A stretch of DNA of 63,987 nucleotides from Glycomyces salinus (GCF_016428645.1 NZ_JAELXW010000059.1:1-63987); one strand, 5' to 3'; counted from the stretch's first letter, positions 50,853-60,933 are shown. Notes: a model not told the origin generated them from the letters alone. Numbers and translations: made by a program.

Positions 50853-53800
50853 GGGGCGCTCCAGGATGACGAGGTGCGGCGTCCCAGCGGGTCGGTCGCA
50901 TCGGCGGTGACCGACAGCGGGGCGGCGGCGAATCGGGCGGTGACACGGTAGGGGTCGGCGGCGGTGGGGCGGTGCAGGAACAGCTCCGGCGCGTCCGGCG
51001 GCGGCGTCCCGGTGAACGACGGCAGCGAGGCGATATCGCCTCGCAGCACGGTCGTCTCGGTCTCGCCGTCGTTCGCGCGCACCGCGACGACCGAGACGGT
51101 GAAGGCCCCGAGCCGGGTGCGCAGCGGCGACGCGTCGGTCCGGAAACCGGCGACGGCCCCGCCGGAGCCGTCGGTGGCGGGCACGACGGTCAGGCCGGTC
51201 ACGGTCGGCGCGTGCGGCGAGGGCACGATGACCTCCACCGCCGGGCTCGGGTGGGAGCGGCCCCGGATCTGGCCGAGCGAGGCGTCGGCCGAGGCGACCG
51301 CGACGGCCCGGTAGTAGACCGGCTCCCACGGCGGCAGCGGGTCCGAATCGGTCAGTTCCCAGTGGAGCCTGCCGTCTTCGGCCGTCGCCGTGGCGGCGCC
51401 CGCGATCAGCTCCGGTTCTCCGGCCGCCTCCGGTGTGCCGGAGTTGACTCTGCCGCGCACTCGGCCGATCTCGATGCGTTCGACGGCGACCGGTTCGTCG
51501 TCCACGGTGGCCGAGAGCCGGACCGACGCACCGTCCATGTGCGCCAGCAGCAGTGGCGTAGCCGGTTCGAGCCGGGCGGGCACGGCGACGGCGAGGTACT
51601 GGTTCGCGTCGGCCGGAAGGCGCCGTTCGACGCCGGTGTCGCTGACCGAGGAGATCCCGTAGAAGTAGACCAGCCGGTTGCCCTTGGGCAGTTCGACTTT
51701 CAGCCTCGGTTCGGTCAGCCGCTCGGCGAGGCGCCGGAAGGCGCGTCTGGCCGCGCCGAAGTCGCGGACGCGCAGGTCCGCGAGCCGTTCGGCGGCGGGC
51801 CGGTCCAGATCGGGCGAGGGGAGGCCGAGTTCGCGGGCCACGGCCGACTCGTCGGCGACGTACACCGTGTAGCCGGGTCCGGCCCCGGACCAGTCGAGGA
51901 CGGCGCGGGACACGCCTGCGGCATCGGGGAGCGAGGCCCACAGCATCGGCGCGGTCGTCACCGGCGCGGGCGGCGGCAGGGGGCTGGCCACGCCGGTCCC
52001 CACCGGGGCGGAGAACTCGCTCGACTTGAGCGGGCGGACCAGCTCGGCCGCGCGGGCTTTGGCCTCGACGCGGATGCGCGGGTGGGCCGCGTACGGCAGC
52101 CCCAGGCCGGGGATCGTGCACCGGTAGGTCCGCAGGTCGCCTTGGCGCTCTTCGAGGATCTCCTCGACGCCGGTCGGGGGCGACTCGCTCGAGGCCCCCG
52201 AGAACGAGATCACGTGGTCGTCGACCCGGGGGCCGCCGGGGGAGAGGACCGATCCGTCCACGTCCGGCGGGGCCGTGCCCTCGGGGTGCACGAGGAGGCG
52301 GACGCGCACCTCCGCCGGGCGGCGGTCGGCCCAGTCCCAGGTGAATTCGACCGCGGCGGCCGGGGCGGGCCCGGCCTCGTCGATCTCGACCCGGCGCACC
52401 GTCGGCCGCTGCGGCGGCACGACCAACCGGTCGTGTTCCACCGACCGCCACGGGCTCCAGCGCCCGAACCAGTCCTGGGCCGCGACGCTGAAGCGGGCTG
52501 TGCGGCCCTCCCCGGGGAAGCGCTCGGGGACCGCCGACTGGGTGTACTTGACCCGGTCGGTCTCGCCGCTCAGCCCCGGCACGAACACCCGGTGCCCGCC
52601 CGAGGGGCGCTTGTCGAGCGCCGGTTCGAGGTCGGATCCGCCGACCGAGCCGAGCACGGCGTAGCTCGAGGCGCCGATCCCGGTGGCCGCCTCCGGCCGG
52701 TCCGCATCCCAGGTCAGGTCGACGATCTCCAGCCATGGCCGGTCGATCCCGCCGGGCCGGTCCAGGCGCGGGCTCGTCCGGTCCGCGTTGACGCGCATAC
52801 GCGTCGGCGCGTCCGGCGGGTCGCCGCCGACGTCGACGAGCGCGGCCAGGTCGTGTTCGAACGGCAGCCGCAGGTCCAGGCCGGCTACCGACATTTTGAA
52901 CTCGGCCTTGTGCTCCAAGGTCACCATCAGCAGCCCGCTCATTCGCGACGGCTGCTCGATCCGGTGGGTCACCACCGGGGGTACGGCCATGAGCGTGGTG
53001 GCGTCGATCGAGGTGCCGAAGCCCAGGGCGAGCGCCGCGTACGGGTCGGTTCCGGCCGCCAGCAGCGCCGACTGCAGCGGCGGCATCTTCGCGTTCGAAG
53101 TCGATCGCCAATGCGAGGGGGCGTCGGTGCCGTGCACCGACCGCGGCACCGGCATGGACTGCTCGATCACGAACCCGGCGTGGTGGCTGCGGTCGCCGGT
53201 CAGCCGCAGCATCTCCGCCAGCTGCTTCATGGTCGGCTCCAGCTCGCCGCGCACCAGGGCCTCGGGGTCGGGCGGTGCGAACGGCGGCGCCGGGAGCCCG
53301 GAATCGGTCGCGGGCGGCCAGAAGTCGGCCGGGGTGCCGCGGTCGACACGCCGGATCGCGGCCTTGACCGGGTCGGTCAGGGCGCCGGGCGGGCCCTGCG
53401 GGTCGAGCGGGTACCCGCCGGAGAACCGCTTGTCGACCGGGAGGCCGACGTATTCGAGCAGCCGCCATCCGGGGTCGTCGACGTGGCGTTGCAGGTCGAG
53501 GACCACCGCGCCGGTGACCGTCGTGTTCGGACCGGTGGTGATGGACCGGATGGACGCGCCGGCGAGGGTGAGGCCGATCCCGGTGGCCGGACCCGAGGCG
53601 GTGACCTCGTCGACCACTTGGCCGGAACCGGAAGGGCCGGAGTGCGCGCGGACCAGCGCCCGACCCGATCCGACGTCCAAGTCGAGCCGCACCATCGCGG
53701 CGGCCCGCTCGCCCGGCCAGGTGTGGAGCACCCGGTCCCGTCCGATCGGGCGCGACCGGACGTCGACCTTTTCGGCCTTGGTGGACGGCTTCGGCAGGTG

Positions 53801-53935
53801 CCACACCTTGAAGTGCGTCGCCGGCAGGCCGAGCTTCGGATCGATCATCCAGCGCAGCGCGGCCCTGGCGCCGTCGCGGGTGTCGATCACGGCGCCCCTG
53901 GCGTTGAACAGGTTGGGCATCACGGTGCGGGTCAT
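50849..53935 (-). CDS. Large multi-module beta-rich protein (second gene of giant operon)
   Basis: This 1028-residue protein has no signal peptide. The first 60 residues contain RWMIDPKLGLPATHFKVWHL, and after that it is made of beta-strand modules. At least three resemble fibronectin III/immunoglobulin-like folds: near residue 510 (PTVRRVEIDEAGPAPAAAVE), near 660-695 (VLDWSGAGPGYTVYVADES) and near 910-950 (PHAPTVTGLTVVPATDGSGG). Such modules bind proteins or carbohydrates. The ATG overlaps the first gene's stop (ATGA) and its own stop overlaps the third gene. It is probably a structural or binding partner of the other two; no enzyme motif was found. Confidence 0.65.
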   Translation of the reverse strand: MTRTVMPNLFNARGAVIDTRDGARAALRWMIDPKLGLPATHFKVWHLPKPSTKAEKVDVRSRPIGRDRVLHTWPGERAAAMVRLDLDVGSGRALVRAHSGPSGSGQVVDEVTASGPATGIGLTLAGASIRSITTGPNTTVTGAVVLDLQRHVDDPGWRLLEYVGLPVDKRFSGGYPLDPQGPPGALTDPVKAAIRRVDRGTPADFWPPATDSGLPAPPFAPPDPEALVRGELEPTMKQLAEMLRLTGDRSHHAGFVIEQSMPVPRSVHGTDAPSHWRSTSNAKMPPLQSALLAAGTDPYAALALGFGTSIDATTLMAVPPVVTHRIEQPSRMSGLLMVTLEHKAEFKMSVAGLDLRLPFEHDLAALVDVGGDPPDAPTRMRVNADRTSPRLDRPGGIDRPWLEIVDLTWDADRPEAATGIGASSYAVLGSVGGSDLEPALDKRPSGGHRVFVPGLSGETDRVKYTQSAVPERFPGEGRTARFSVAAQDWFGRWSPWRSVEHDRLVVPPQRPTVRRVEIDEAGPAPAAAVEFTWDWADRRPAEVRVRLLVHPEGTAPPDVDGSVLSPGGPRVDDHVISFSGASSESPPTGVEEILEERQGDLRTYRCTIPGLGLPYAAHPRIRVEAKARAAELVRPLKSSEFSAPVGTGVASPLPPPAPVTTAPMLWASLPDAAGVSRAVLDWSGAGPGYTVYVADESAVARELGLPSPDLDRPAAERLADLRVRDFGAARRAFRRLAERLTEPRLKVELPKGNRLVYFYGISSVSDTGVERRLPADANQYLAVAVPARLEPATPLLLAHMDGASVRLSATVDDEPVAVERIEIGRVRGRVNSGTPEAAGEPELIAGAATATAEDGRLHWELTDSDPLPPWEPVYYRAVAVASADASLGQIRGRSHPSPAVEVIVPSPHAPTVTGLTVVPATDGSGGAVAGFRTDASPLRTRLGAFTVSVVAVRANDGETETTVLRGDIASLPSFTGTPPPDAPELFLHRPTAADPYRVTARFAAAPLSVTADATDPLGRRTSSSWSAP

Positions 53936-56900
53936 GGCATCTCCCAAGCGGGACGGTCGAGCGGGAACTCGCCGAGCAGCGCGGCGGTGTCGGTGGTGTC
54001 GAGGTCGAGCAGCGGGTGCAGTTCGCGGGCGAGGCCGAGGGCGACCGTCGATCCGCGCGCGCCGGCCTTGAGGAAGGCGAGCGTGCGGGCGCCGCCGGTG
54101 TCGCGGGCGAACCGCTCGACCTTCGCGGTCGCGGGCGGCTCGGGCCGCGCTCCGTCGGGCAGGTTCCGCAGGAACTTCTCGCGCAGCTCCGCTATGGACG
54201 GCGCCCGGGTCTCCAGTGCCGTACGTCCCGGCCGGACGTACGCGGACTCGACGAGCGGGCCGCTGCCGGACTCGATCAGCTCGTCGACCACGAGCCATTC
54301 GCTCCGGCCCAGCCGCCACTGCAGAATGTGGACGCCGTCGTCGGCGTAGACCGGCTCCGGTTCGAGGCGGCTGCGCCACAGAGGCTCGGGCGCCTCGATG
54401 TAGATCGCGACCGGGGCCGACACCTCCTCGCCGTTCCACAGGACGGTGACCTGCGGACTGACCGGCCGCGGACGGGCCTCCAGACCGGCCGCCGTAAGCG
54501 CCCGGTCGAACTCGTCTCCACCGACCGCGCCGTCCATCGCGATGAGCGAGGACAGGTCCTCCACCCGCTGGTGGACGACCCTGGACTCCCGGACGGCGCG
54601 GGCGAAGTCGTCCCGGCTGCCGTACCGGGAGGTCGTCATCCGCTGCCGGTACAGCGGCCGCTCACCGACCTCGCCTTCGCGGCGTTCGGGCGCGGCGACC
54701 TCGCCGCCGTCGTCCAGGGCCTCGATGTCGACGACGTAGTCGGTGACCGGGTCGAGGTGGAAGTCCACCACGGCGCGGCCGTGCCGGTCGCCGCCGGGGT
54801 CGAAGTCCCGGCACGGCTTGTCGGCGAGGAGCCGACGCGCGGTCGCTTCGAACGGCGACAGCACCAGCGCCTCCATCCGCTCGAACAGCCCGTCGAGCAT
54901 GATCCGGGTGAACGGCGCCTCCGGGGTGCCGTCCGAACCGCGGAACGACGCCGCGCGGGCCGCCGCCCGCAGGGACCGGTCGTAGGCGGCGTACAGCTCG
55001 AGCACGTCGTCGGTGGCGAACACGAACACCACCGGGTCGTCGTGGAAGTGGTGCGGCTCGTCGGGGGCCGGGAACTGCGCGAGCATCCACGGTTCGAGGT
55101 TGCGCGGCGCCTCGTCGTCGGTGAAGAACGTGCGGGTGTCGGTCTCATCGCTGACGGTCCATTTGACGTCGATCTGGTTCGGGTCGCCCTCCTCGCCGTC
55201 GCTCGGTTTGCGTCCGGTCTCGGCGGTGTAGTGGACGACGACCCGGTATTCGGCGTCGGGAAGCAGCAGCGCGTGCGGGTCGGAGTCCAGCGAGTCCGCC
55301 AGGGCCTGCTCGTCGGCCTCGGCCCGCCGGTCCTCGGCCTCATGGCGGCGCCGCTCGCGCTCCGAGAAGCCCTCGAAGGCGACCAAGAACCACGAAGGGG
55401 CGACCAGTCCGAACTTCTCGACGGCGTCCCCGAGCGGCCGGATGCCCAGGTCGATGTGGAAGGCGGCGCGGCTCGGCTTGACGTGGACGAGGAACTCGGC
55501 CTTGCGTTCGGCCCCTGCGGCCGGGCCGCGGGCGAGCCGCACCTCGTCCCACCAGGAGCCGCGGGGGTCGGTCCAGCGGCTCGGCAGGTCGGTCTCGGCG
55601 TCGACCCGCTCGAACGCGACGTCGACGCGGCCCAGGTCCCGGTTCTCGGCGTCGTAGGCGGCGGCGTCCATCAGCCCGGACGCCACGAGCTTCTCGTCGG
55701 CCACGACCAGGAGCGTCATCGCCTCGTGCGGGCCGCCGCTGATCCGGATGACGTCCCGGAGCTCCTTGGCCCTGGCCCGGTCGGCCAGGTCGAGCGCCTC
55801 ACCGAGCGGGCTGTCGAAGTCCTGCGGCGGCAGCGAGGCGCCGAGCAGCTCGTACGGTGCTTCGAGCGCTTTGGAGACGCACAGCTTGTCGCCTCTTTCG
55901 TGGGCCCGTCTCTGCAGCTCCTCCGACGGGCACTGCGCCTGCGCACCGACGACCTCGGCGGGTTTGTGCGGGAGGAGCCCGTCGAGCGGGGTGCCGGTCC
56001 GCCAGGTCTCGCGGACGAGTACCTCGGTGTCGACCGGCCGACCGCGGCGGGACCCCGGCTCGTCCGGCCAGGCCTCGCCGTGCGGGTTCCAGCCGGAGTC
56101 GTTCGGCCCGAGCGGGCTGTCGCGGAAGGTCCACAGGACGCTGGCGGGCCGGGCGACCGGCGTGCACGCCTCGCCCCAGCCGTCCTCGACGATCCGGTCG
56201 AGCGTCTCGCCCTCGAGGATCGCCTTGTCGGTGTTCGTCGGCTTCCAGTCCAGCATGGCCAGATCGACCGGGAGCCCGTCGCCGCTGCCGTCGTCGGGCC
56301 CGATCCGCCACGTGTACGGCCTGGGGCCGTCCGTGGTCGGGTCGGTCCCGGCCGCGACCGGGGCGCCGTGCTGAGCCACCAGCCTGAGCTCGACCTCCCT
56401 GACGTGGTAGCGCACATAGACCATGCCGCGCTTCTGCCAGCCGTCCTCGCCGGGCGGCGGCGCGCCCTGGACGGTCCCGTCGATCGCGGAGCCGTCCACG
56501 ACCGGGCCGGCCTCGAACTGCAGCAGCGGGATCGCGTCGATCGGGACGCGCACCTCCCGCGGGCCGTCGCCGCCGTCGACCACCGGGACGGTGCCGTCCT
56601 GAGTGCCGCGGCACAGCACCGTGTCGACGCCGCGGTCGACCGCGCTGCCCTCGGCCAGGGCCGGGGAGCGGCTCTGGAGGGTGAGGTCGCGGATCGGCCG
56701 GGGCGGGGGCGGCTCGTCGGGATCGTTGCCGAGAGAGAACTCCACGCAGGCCTCGATGGTGAAGAACAGCAGGCTGACCTTCCCGCAGACCTCGCCGTGG
56801 ATGAAGGTGACCAGTTCGGTCGACGGCGGATCGCCGTGGCCGGTCTCGACCTCGGCGGCCTTGACCGTGAGCGCGGCGCTGGCCTCGATGGCGACGATGA

Positions 56901-59900
56901 TCAGGTGCAGCGCGCCTTCGAGGTAGAGCCGGCCCGCGAACGTCAGCGGCGCGAAGCCGATACCGGCGTCGAATCCCGCGGCGACCTGGAGGTACAGGCC
57001 GATGTCCTTCTCGCCCCAGGTGATCGACACGCCGAATCCGGTGGCGAGGGAGAAGCCCTGTAGGCCGTCCCTGAACAGCGGGAACTCGCGGATGCCGTTG
57101 CCGTGGACCATGAGATAAGCGGTGGCCTCGAACAGTTCGAGGACCGTGGCCTTGATCGGCTCGCTGATCGTGCCGATGTCGACGTAGAAGTTCTCGGGGT
57201 CCTCGAAGGGGAAGCCGGCCTCGATGGGGATCTGGAGGTGGAGGATCTCTTTGATCTCGTACTCGATCTGGATGCCGATCATCACCCCGGACGGGCCGAT
57301 GTCGACCACGGCCAGCAGGTTCCCGGTGGTCTGGCCCTTGACCGGGGGTTTCTTGCTGAGCAGTTGGGCCTTGACGAACAGGAGGATCCGCGGTCCGGGC
57401 AGCTCGAGGACGAGCATGCCCTTGATGTTGAGGATCGTGCCGCCCTCGATGGTGCCTGCGACGACGCCGAGGCCGAAGGCCCAGGAGTCGAGTTGCCCCT
57501 TCCAGCCGGTGATGTCGGTGGGGTTGCCGCGCACTTTGGAGTCGAGCCAGTCGAGGGCGGGGTTCCGGGCGGAGGTGTCCTCGTCGCGCGCGTGGTGCAT
57601 CGCGAACAGGCCGAGGAAGCCGAAGATCGCCATGCCCGTGCCGCCGAGTGGGATCCCGCCGGGGAACTCGACTTCGAGGGTCGCCAGCACGCCGGTGGCG
57701 GAGCGGTCGCCCTCCTCGACGGTCTGGATCTTGACTCCGGCGGCGACCCGCAGTCCGACCGTCGGCAGGGCCAGGTCGAGTTGGCCGGCGAAGCCGTCGT
57801 CGTAGATCTCCAGGTAGCCCTTGCCCACGAGGGTGTCGGGGATGTCGACGCCGATGCCGATGGCGGTGATCGTCGGCGCCCCGAGCGGGTCGACCGGCAG
57901 CCGGAATCCGAACTTGTCGACCTTGAACACGCCGAGGTCGACGCCGAGGCCGAGGTCGACCTCGATGTTGAGCGGGTTGGTCCTGGCGATGCGGGCGCCC
58001 AGGACCTGGATGATGTCCCCGATGGCGTCGCCGAGCGCGGGCAGGACCCGCAGCGATCCGGAGTCGGCCAGGTCGAGCGTGTAGCCGCGGGAGGAGTCGA
58101 ACACCGGGCGGAAGTCGGCCGTGCCGTCGGGGGAGACGTCGAGGCCGAAGCCGATCGCCTTGTAGCGCACCTTGATCGGCTTGTCGACGCGGGTGGTGAC
58201 GATCTCGAAGTCCTCGACGGCCAGGTTCAGGCGGATGGCGCTCTCGACGTCGAACAGCAGGACCGAGTGGACCTCGTCCTCGTCGTGGGTGACGCCGAGT
58301 TCGACCCCGTAGTGGGTGAAGCGGTCGACGTGCGCGATGCCGAGCGCGGTGACGACGATCGGCGTCGCCAGGGACACGACCAGCGGGGCGACGTCGCCGC
58401 CGTTCGCGGCGTCGGCCGCGGTGGACGCGGTCAGCGGGGCGAGGGCGAAGTAGAGGCCGAGCAGGTCGCGCCAGGCGTCGTCAGTCGGGGTCGCGTCCTG
58501 GGAGGCGGGGATTTCGCCCCAGCTCCACAGCCCGTCCCGGTCGCCCGCGCCGGCGCGGGCGACGAGGGTCTCGGTGAAGGTGGCGGTGGCCGGGTCGTGG
58601 GTGACGGTGATGCGGAACTCGACCACGCCGTCGTCGGGGTTGGGTTGCGAGTCGGGCTCGGGAAGGTTGCCCTCCTCGGGCTCCTCCAGGCCCGGGCCGA
58701 TCGTGTCGAGGTCGTCGCGGTACTCCTCCAGCGCGTCCTCGTGGGCGGTCTGGAAGTCGATGGTGCCGCGCAGTTCGGCGGCGATCGGGACCGGGTCGCG
58801 TTCCCAGCGGACGGTGGCGCCGATGCTGCGCAGCCAGTCCGGGCGCTGCGACTCCGGCGGCGAGATCGGATCGTCCTCTTCGGTCTCGTCGGGTTCGGCC
58901 GGGTCTCGGATCAGCTCGCCCGCGTAGGGGTCGGTGCGCGGCGCGGTCCGGACGAAGGTGGCCTCGACGTAGCGGAACGCTTCGCGATCGTAGTTCGGAT
59001 CGCGGTTCATCTCGTTCTCGGCCGGGCCCTCGCCCCTGACACTGATCGTGAAGTCGCCGTCGCGCAATCCGTCGATCTCGTCGAACAGGCGCCTCTTGAG
59101 CGCTTCGGCGCGGCGTTCGCAGAGGGCGATGTTGTAGTCGGCATTGGGGTCGCGCTCCCGGCTCGCAAAGGCCTCGAGCTGGATCCGCGGCCTGTTGCCC
59201 GAGGCGAGCTCGGCTTCCCAGCTTCGCCGGAACGCTCCGAAGTCGAGGTGGGTGCCGCCTCCCGAGTCGATGGGGCTGCCGCTCAAGGTGGCCGTGTCGG
59301 TCGTCTCCCGGGTTCCCCGTCTGCCGTCGCCGGGCTCGGCGAACCTGAAGTAGGCCGTGAGGGCGGCCGGCTCGGGGCCGGGCGGGACGGTCCAATCGAC
59401 GTTGAGCGGCCGCGTCTGCCCGGGTGCGATCGGCAGGGTGGCGCGGCCGTCGGTCACGGTGGCGCCGGCGATGGTGCCGTCGGGCGGATCGAGCCGGACG
59501 GTCACCTGGGCCGGATCGGACTGGTCGACGATGCGGACGCGGTCGGTGGGCGGTTCGAGGCGGACCGCGGGGGCCCTGGTCGAGCCGGGCGACTCCGGTC
59601 GGCCGCTGAGCTCGCGGACGGCGTAGAGGTCGAGGACGAGGTACCGCTTCCGGTCTTCGCGGTCGGTGATGCCCACGACCACCTGCTGATCGGGGGAGAA
59701 CAGCCGCATTCGCTGGAGCGCGGAGAGGTCTCGCACGTCGGAGGTGCCCGCGATGAAGGCGTCGAGGTCGTCGGTATCGGCGGTGTGGGCGTCGACCGCT
59801 CCGTGGTCGAGCGCGTGGGCCGCGGCGATGGTGTACGGGGCCGCGCCCGAGTGCACGTCGACCATGAGCAGGTGGTTCTCGTTCTCCGGGCGCATGTTCG

Positions 59901-60933
59901 AGCTGACGTTCGCCCGGTACCGCAGCAGCTCGGGAGGGTCGCCGTCTCGTCCGGGCGCGGGCTCGATCTCGACCGCGGTGCCGCCGGCGCTGATCAGCCG
60001 CAGATCGGCCGTGAGGGCCTCGCCGCGGAAGTCGACGTCGAAGCTGAGGTCGCCCCAGAGGGCCGGTTCGGGCTTGAAGCCGATGACCAGGTCGCGCGCG
60101 CCGACGTTGCCGGCGTACCCGACCGACTGGGCCTGCGAGAAGTAGAACCGGAACTCGGGCAGGTGGATGCCGGTGAAGTCGTCGCCGAGTCCGAAGCGGT
60201 CGAGCAGGTCGGGCGGGGTGTGCTTCTCGGACAGGTCGAGTACGGCCTTCTCCAGGCCGATGCCGAACTGGTTGTTGTCGAACAGGGCGTGGGCGGGCCG
60301 CATCTTGAACAGGGAGGCGACCTCCTCGTCGGGCTCGTTGAGCGTCTCGGCGCCCCACGAGGTGACCTCGATTTCGGCCTCGGTGTCGGATCCGGAGTCC
60401 TGGTCGATCTGGAGCACGATGCGCGGCAGGTCGAACTTGACCTCCCGCTGGGTCGGGTGGGGTTTGAGGAAGGCGCCGTCGGGTTCGGCGCCCACCAGGC
60501 CGGGGAAGGTGAGGGTGATCAGGTTGAAGAGCAGTTCGAGGCGGAACTGGGTGTTGGGGTAGTCGCTGGGGGCGCTGTCGGCGGGACCGAGCGCCCGGAC
60601 GGCCGTCCGGAGGCCGCTGTCGCTCAGGTCGTCGGCGGAGAGCGCCCCGGCCGGTCGGCGGGCGACCGACAGCCGGAATTCGACGGCCGTGTCCTGGGGG
60701 TCGAACTCGAGGCCGCTCGCGCCCGGCGCGGTGGAGTTCAAGGAGAACGCCAGGACACCGGTCGACTCGTCGGCGACGCGCGCGACGCCGTGGATGACGA
60801 CCCCGTCGTCGTCCCACGCCTCCTCGTATTCGTCCACGTGCAGGAATTCGAGGATCTGATTGAACTCCTCGCCGAGATCCACCCCGACGAAGAAGTACGG
60901 CCGGATCAGATCGATGAGCGCGAGATTTCCCAT
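53932..60933 (-). CDS. Giant 2333-residue protein with OmpA-C-like module and long glycine-rich beta region (first gene of giant operon)
   Basis: The chain starts MGNLALIDLIRPYFFVGVDL with no signal peptide. Residues about 560-668 match the OmpA-C fold: ADYNIALCERRAEALKRRLF followed by SVRGEGPAEN and an end like FRYVEATF; the Arg equivalent to the one binding diaminopimelate is kept (ERRA), the paired Asp is not clear. From about 830 to 1400 come long amphipathic strands with Gly and hydrophobics (ALGDAIGDIIQVLGARI near 964, GGIPLGGTGMAIFGFLGLFA near 1090-1110). This recalls DUF6603-type lamellar proteins, by resemblance only. Residues 1410-2333 are acidic and mixed alpha/beta, unrecognised. 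GGAG lies nine bases before the ATG. The next gene overlaps by 4 bases. Function unknown. Confidence 0.75.
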   Translation of the reverse strand: MGNLALIDLIRPYFFVGVDLGEEFNQILEFLHVDEYEEAWDDDGVVIHGVARVADESTGVLAFSLNSTAPGASGLEFDPQDTAVEFRLSVARRPAGALSADDLSDSGLRTAVRALGPADSAPSDYPNTQFRLELLFNLITLTFPGLVGAEPDGAFLKPHPTQREVKFDLPRIVLQIDQDSGSDTEAEIEVTSWGAETLNEPDEEVASLFKMRPAHALFDNNQFGIGLEKAVLDLSEKHTPPDLLDRFGLGDDFTGIHLPEFRFYFSQAQSVGYAGNVGARDLVIGFKPEPALWGDLSFDVDFRGEALTADLRLISAGGTAVEIEPAPGRDGDPPELLRYRANVSSNMRPENENHLLMVDVHSGAAPYTIAAAHALDHGAVDAHTADTDDLDAFIAGTSDVRDLSALQRMRLFSPDQQVVVGITDREDRKRYLVLDLYAVRELSGRPESPGSTRAPAVRLEPPTDRVRIVDQSDPAQVTVRLDPPDGTIAGATVTDGRATLPIAPGQTRPLNVDWTVPPGPEPAALTAYFRFAEPGDGRRGTRETTDTATLSGSPIDSGGGTHLDFGAFRRSWEAELASGNRPRIQLEAFASRERDPNADYNIALCERRAEALKRRLFDEIDGLRDGDFTISVRGEGPAENEMNRDPNYDREAFRYVEATFVRTAPRTDPYAGELIRDPAEPDETEEDDPISPPESQRPDWLRSIGATVRWERDPVPIAAELRGTIDFQTAHEDALEEYRDDLDTIGPGLEEPEEGNLPEPDSQPNPDDGVVEFRITVTHDPATATFTETLVARAGAGDRDGLWSWGEIPASQDATPTDDAWRDLLGLYFALAPLTASTAADAANGGDVAPLVVSLATPIVVTALGIAHVDRFTHYGVELGVTHDEDEVHSVLLFDVESAIRLNLAVEDFEIVTTRVDKPIKVRYKAIGFGLDVSPDGTADFRPVFDSSRGYTLDLADSGSLRVLPALGDAIGDIIQVLGARIARTNPLNIEVDLGLGVDLGVFKVDKFGFRLPVDPLGAPTITAIGIGVDIPDTLVGKGYLEIYDDGFAGQLDLALPTVGLRVAAGVKIQTVEEGDRSATGVLATLEVEFPGGIPLGGTGMAIFGFLGLFAMHHARDEDTSARNPALDWLDSKVRGNPTDITGWKGQLDSWAFGLGVVAGTIEGGTILNIKGMLVLELPGPRILLFVKAQLLSKKPPVKGQTTGNLLAVVDIGPSGVMIGIQIEYEIKEILHLQIPIEAGFPFEDPENFYVDIGTISEPIKATVLELFEATAYLMVHGNGIREFPLFRDGLQGFSLATGFGVSITWGEKDIGLYLQVAAGFDAGIGFAPLTFAGRLYLEGALHLIIVAIEASAALTVKAAEVETGHGDPPSTELVTFIHGEVCGKVSLLFFTIEACVEFSLGNDPDEPPPPRPIRDLTLQSRSPALAEGSAVDRGVDTVLCRGTQDGTVPVVDGGDGPREVRVPIDAIPLLQFEAGPVVDGSAIDGTVQGAPPPGEDGWQKRGMVYVRYHVREVELRLVAQHGAPVAAGTDPTTDGPRPYTWRIGPDDGSGDGLPVDLAMLDWKPTNTDKAILEGETLDRIVEDGWGEACTPVARPASVLWTFRDSPLGPNDSGWNPHGEAWPDEPGSRRGRPVDTEVLVRETWRTGTPLDGLLPHKPAEVVGAQAQCPSEELQRRAHERGDKLCVSKALEAPYELLGASLPPQDFDSPLGEALDLADRARAKELRDVIRISGGPHEAMTLLVVADEKLVASGLMDAAAYDAENRDLGRVDVAFERVDAETDLPSRWTDPRGSWWDEVRLARGPAAGAERKAEFLVHVKPSRAAFHIDLGIRPLGDAVEKFGLVAPSWFLVAFEGFSERERRRHEAEDRRAEADEQALADSLDSDPHALLLPDAEYRVVVHYTAETGRKPSDGEEGDPNQIDVKWTVSDETDTRTFFTDDEAPRNLEPWMLAQFPAPDEPHHFHDDPVVFVFATDDVLELYAAYDRSLRAAARAASFRGSDGTPEAPFTRIMLDGLFERMEALVLSPFEATARRLLADKPCRDFDPGGDRHGRAVVDFHLDPVTDYVVDIEALDDGGEVAAPERREGEVGERPLYRQRMTTSRYGSRDDFARAVRESRVVHQRVEDLSSLIAMDGAVGGDEFDRALTAAGLEARPRPVSPQVTVLWNGEEVSAPVAIYIEAPEPLWRSRLEPEPVYADDGVHILQWRLGRSEWLVVDELIESGSGPLVESAYVRPGRTALETRAPSIAELREKFLRNLPDGARPEPPATAKVERFARDTGGARTLAFLKAGARGSTVALGLARELHPLLDLDTTDTAALLGEFPLDRPAWEMP

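Noticed and set aside
47805-60933. Contractile injection system or phage-tail cluster
   Set aside because: No sheath, tube, baseplate, LysM or AAA+ gene lies next to the three giant genes, so the OmpA-like module alone does not support it.
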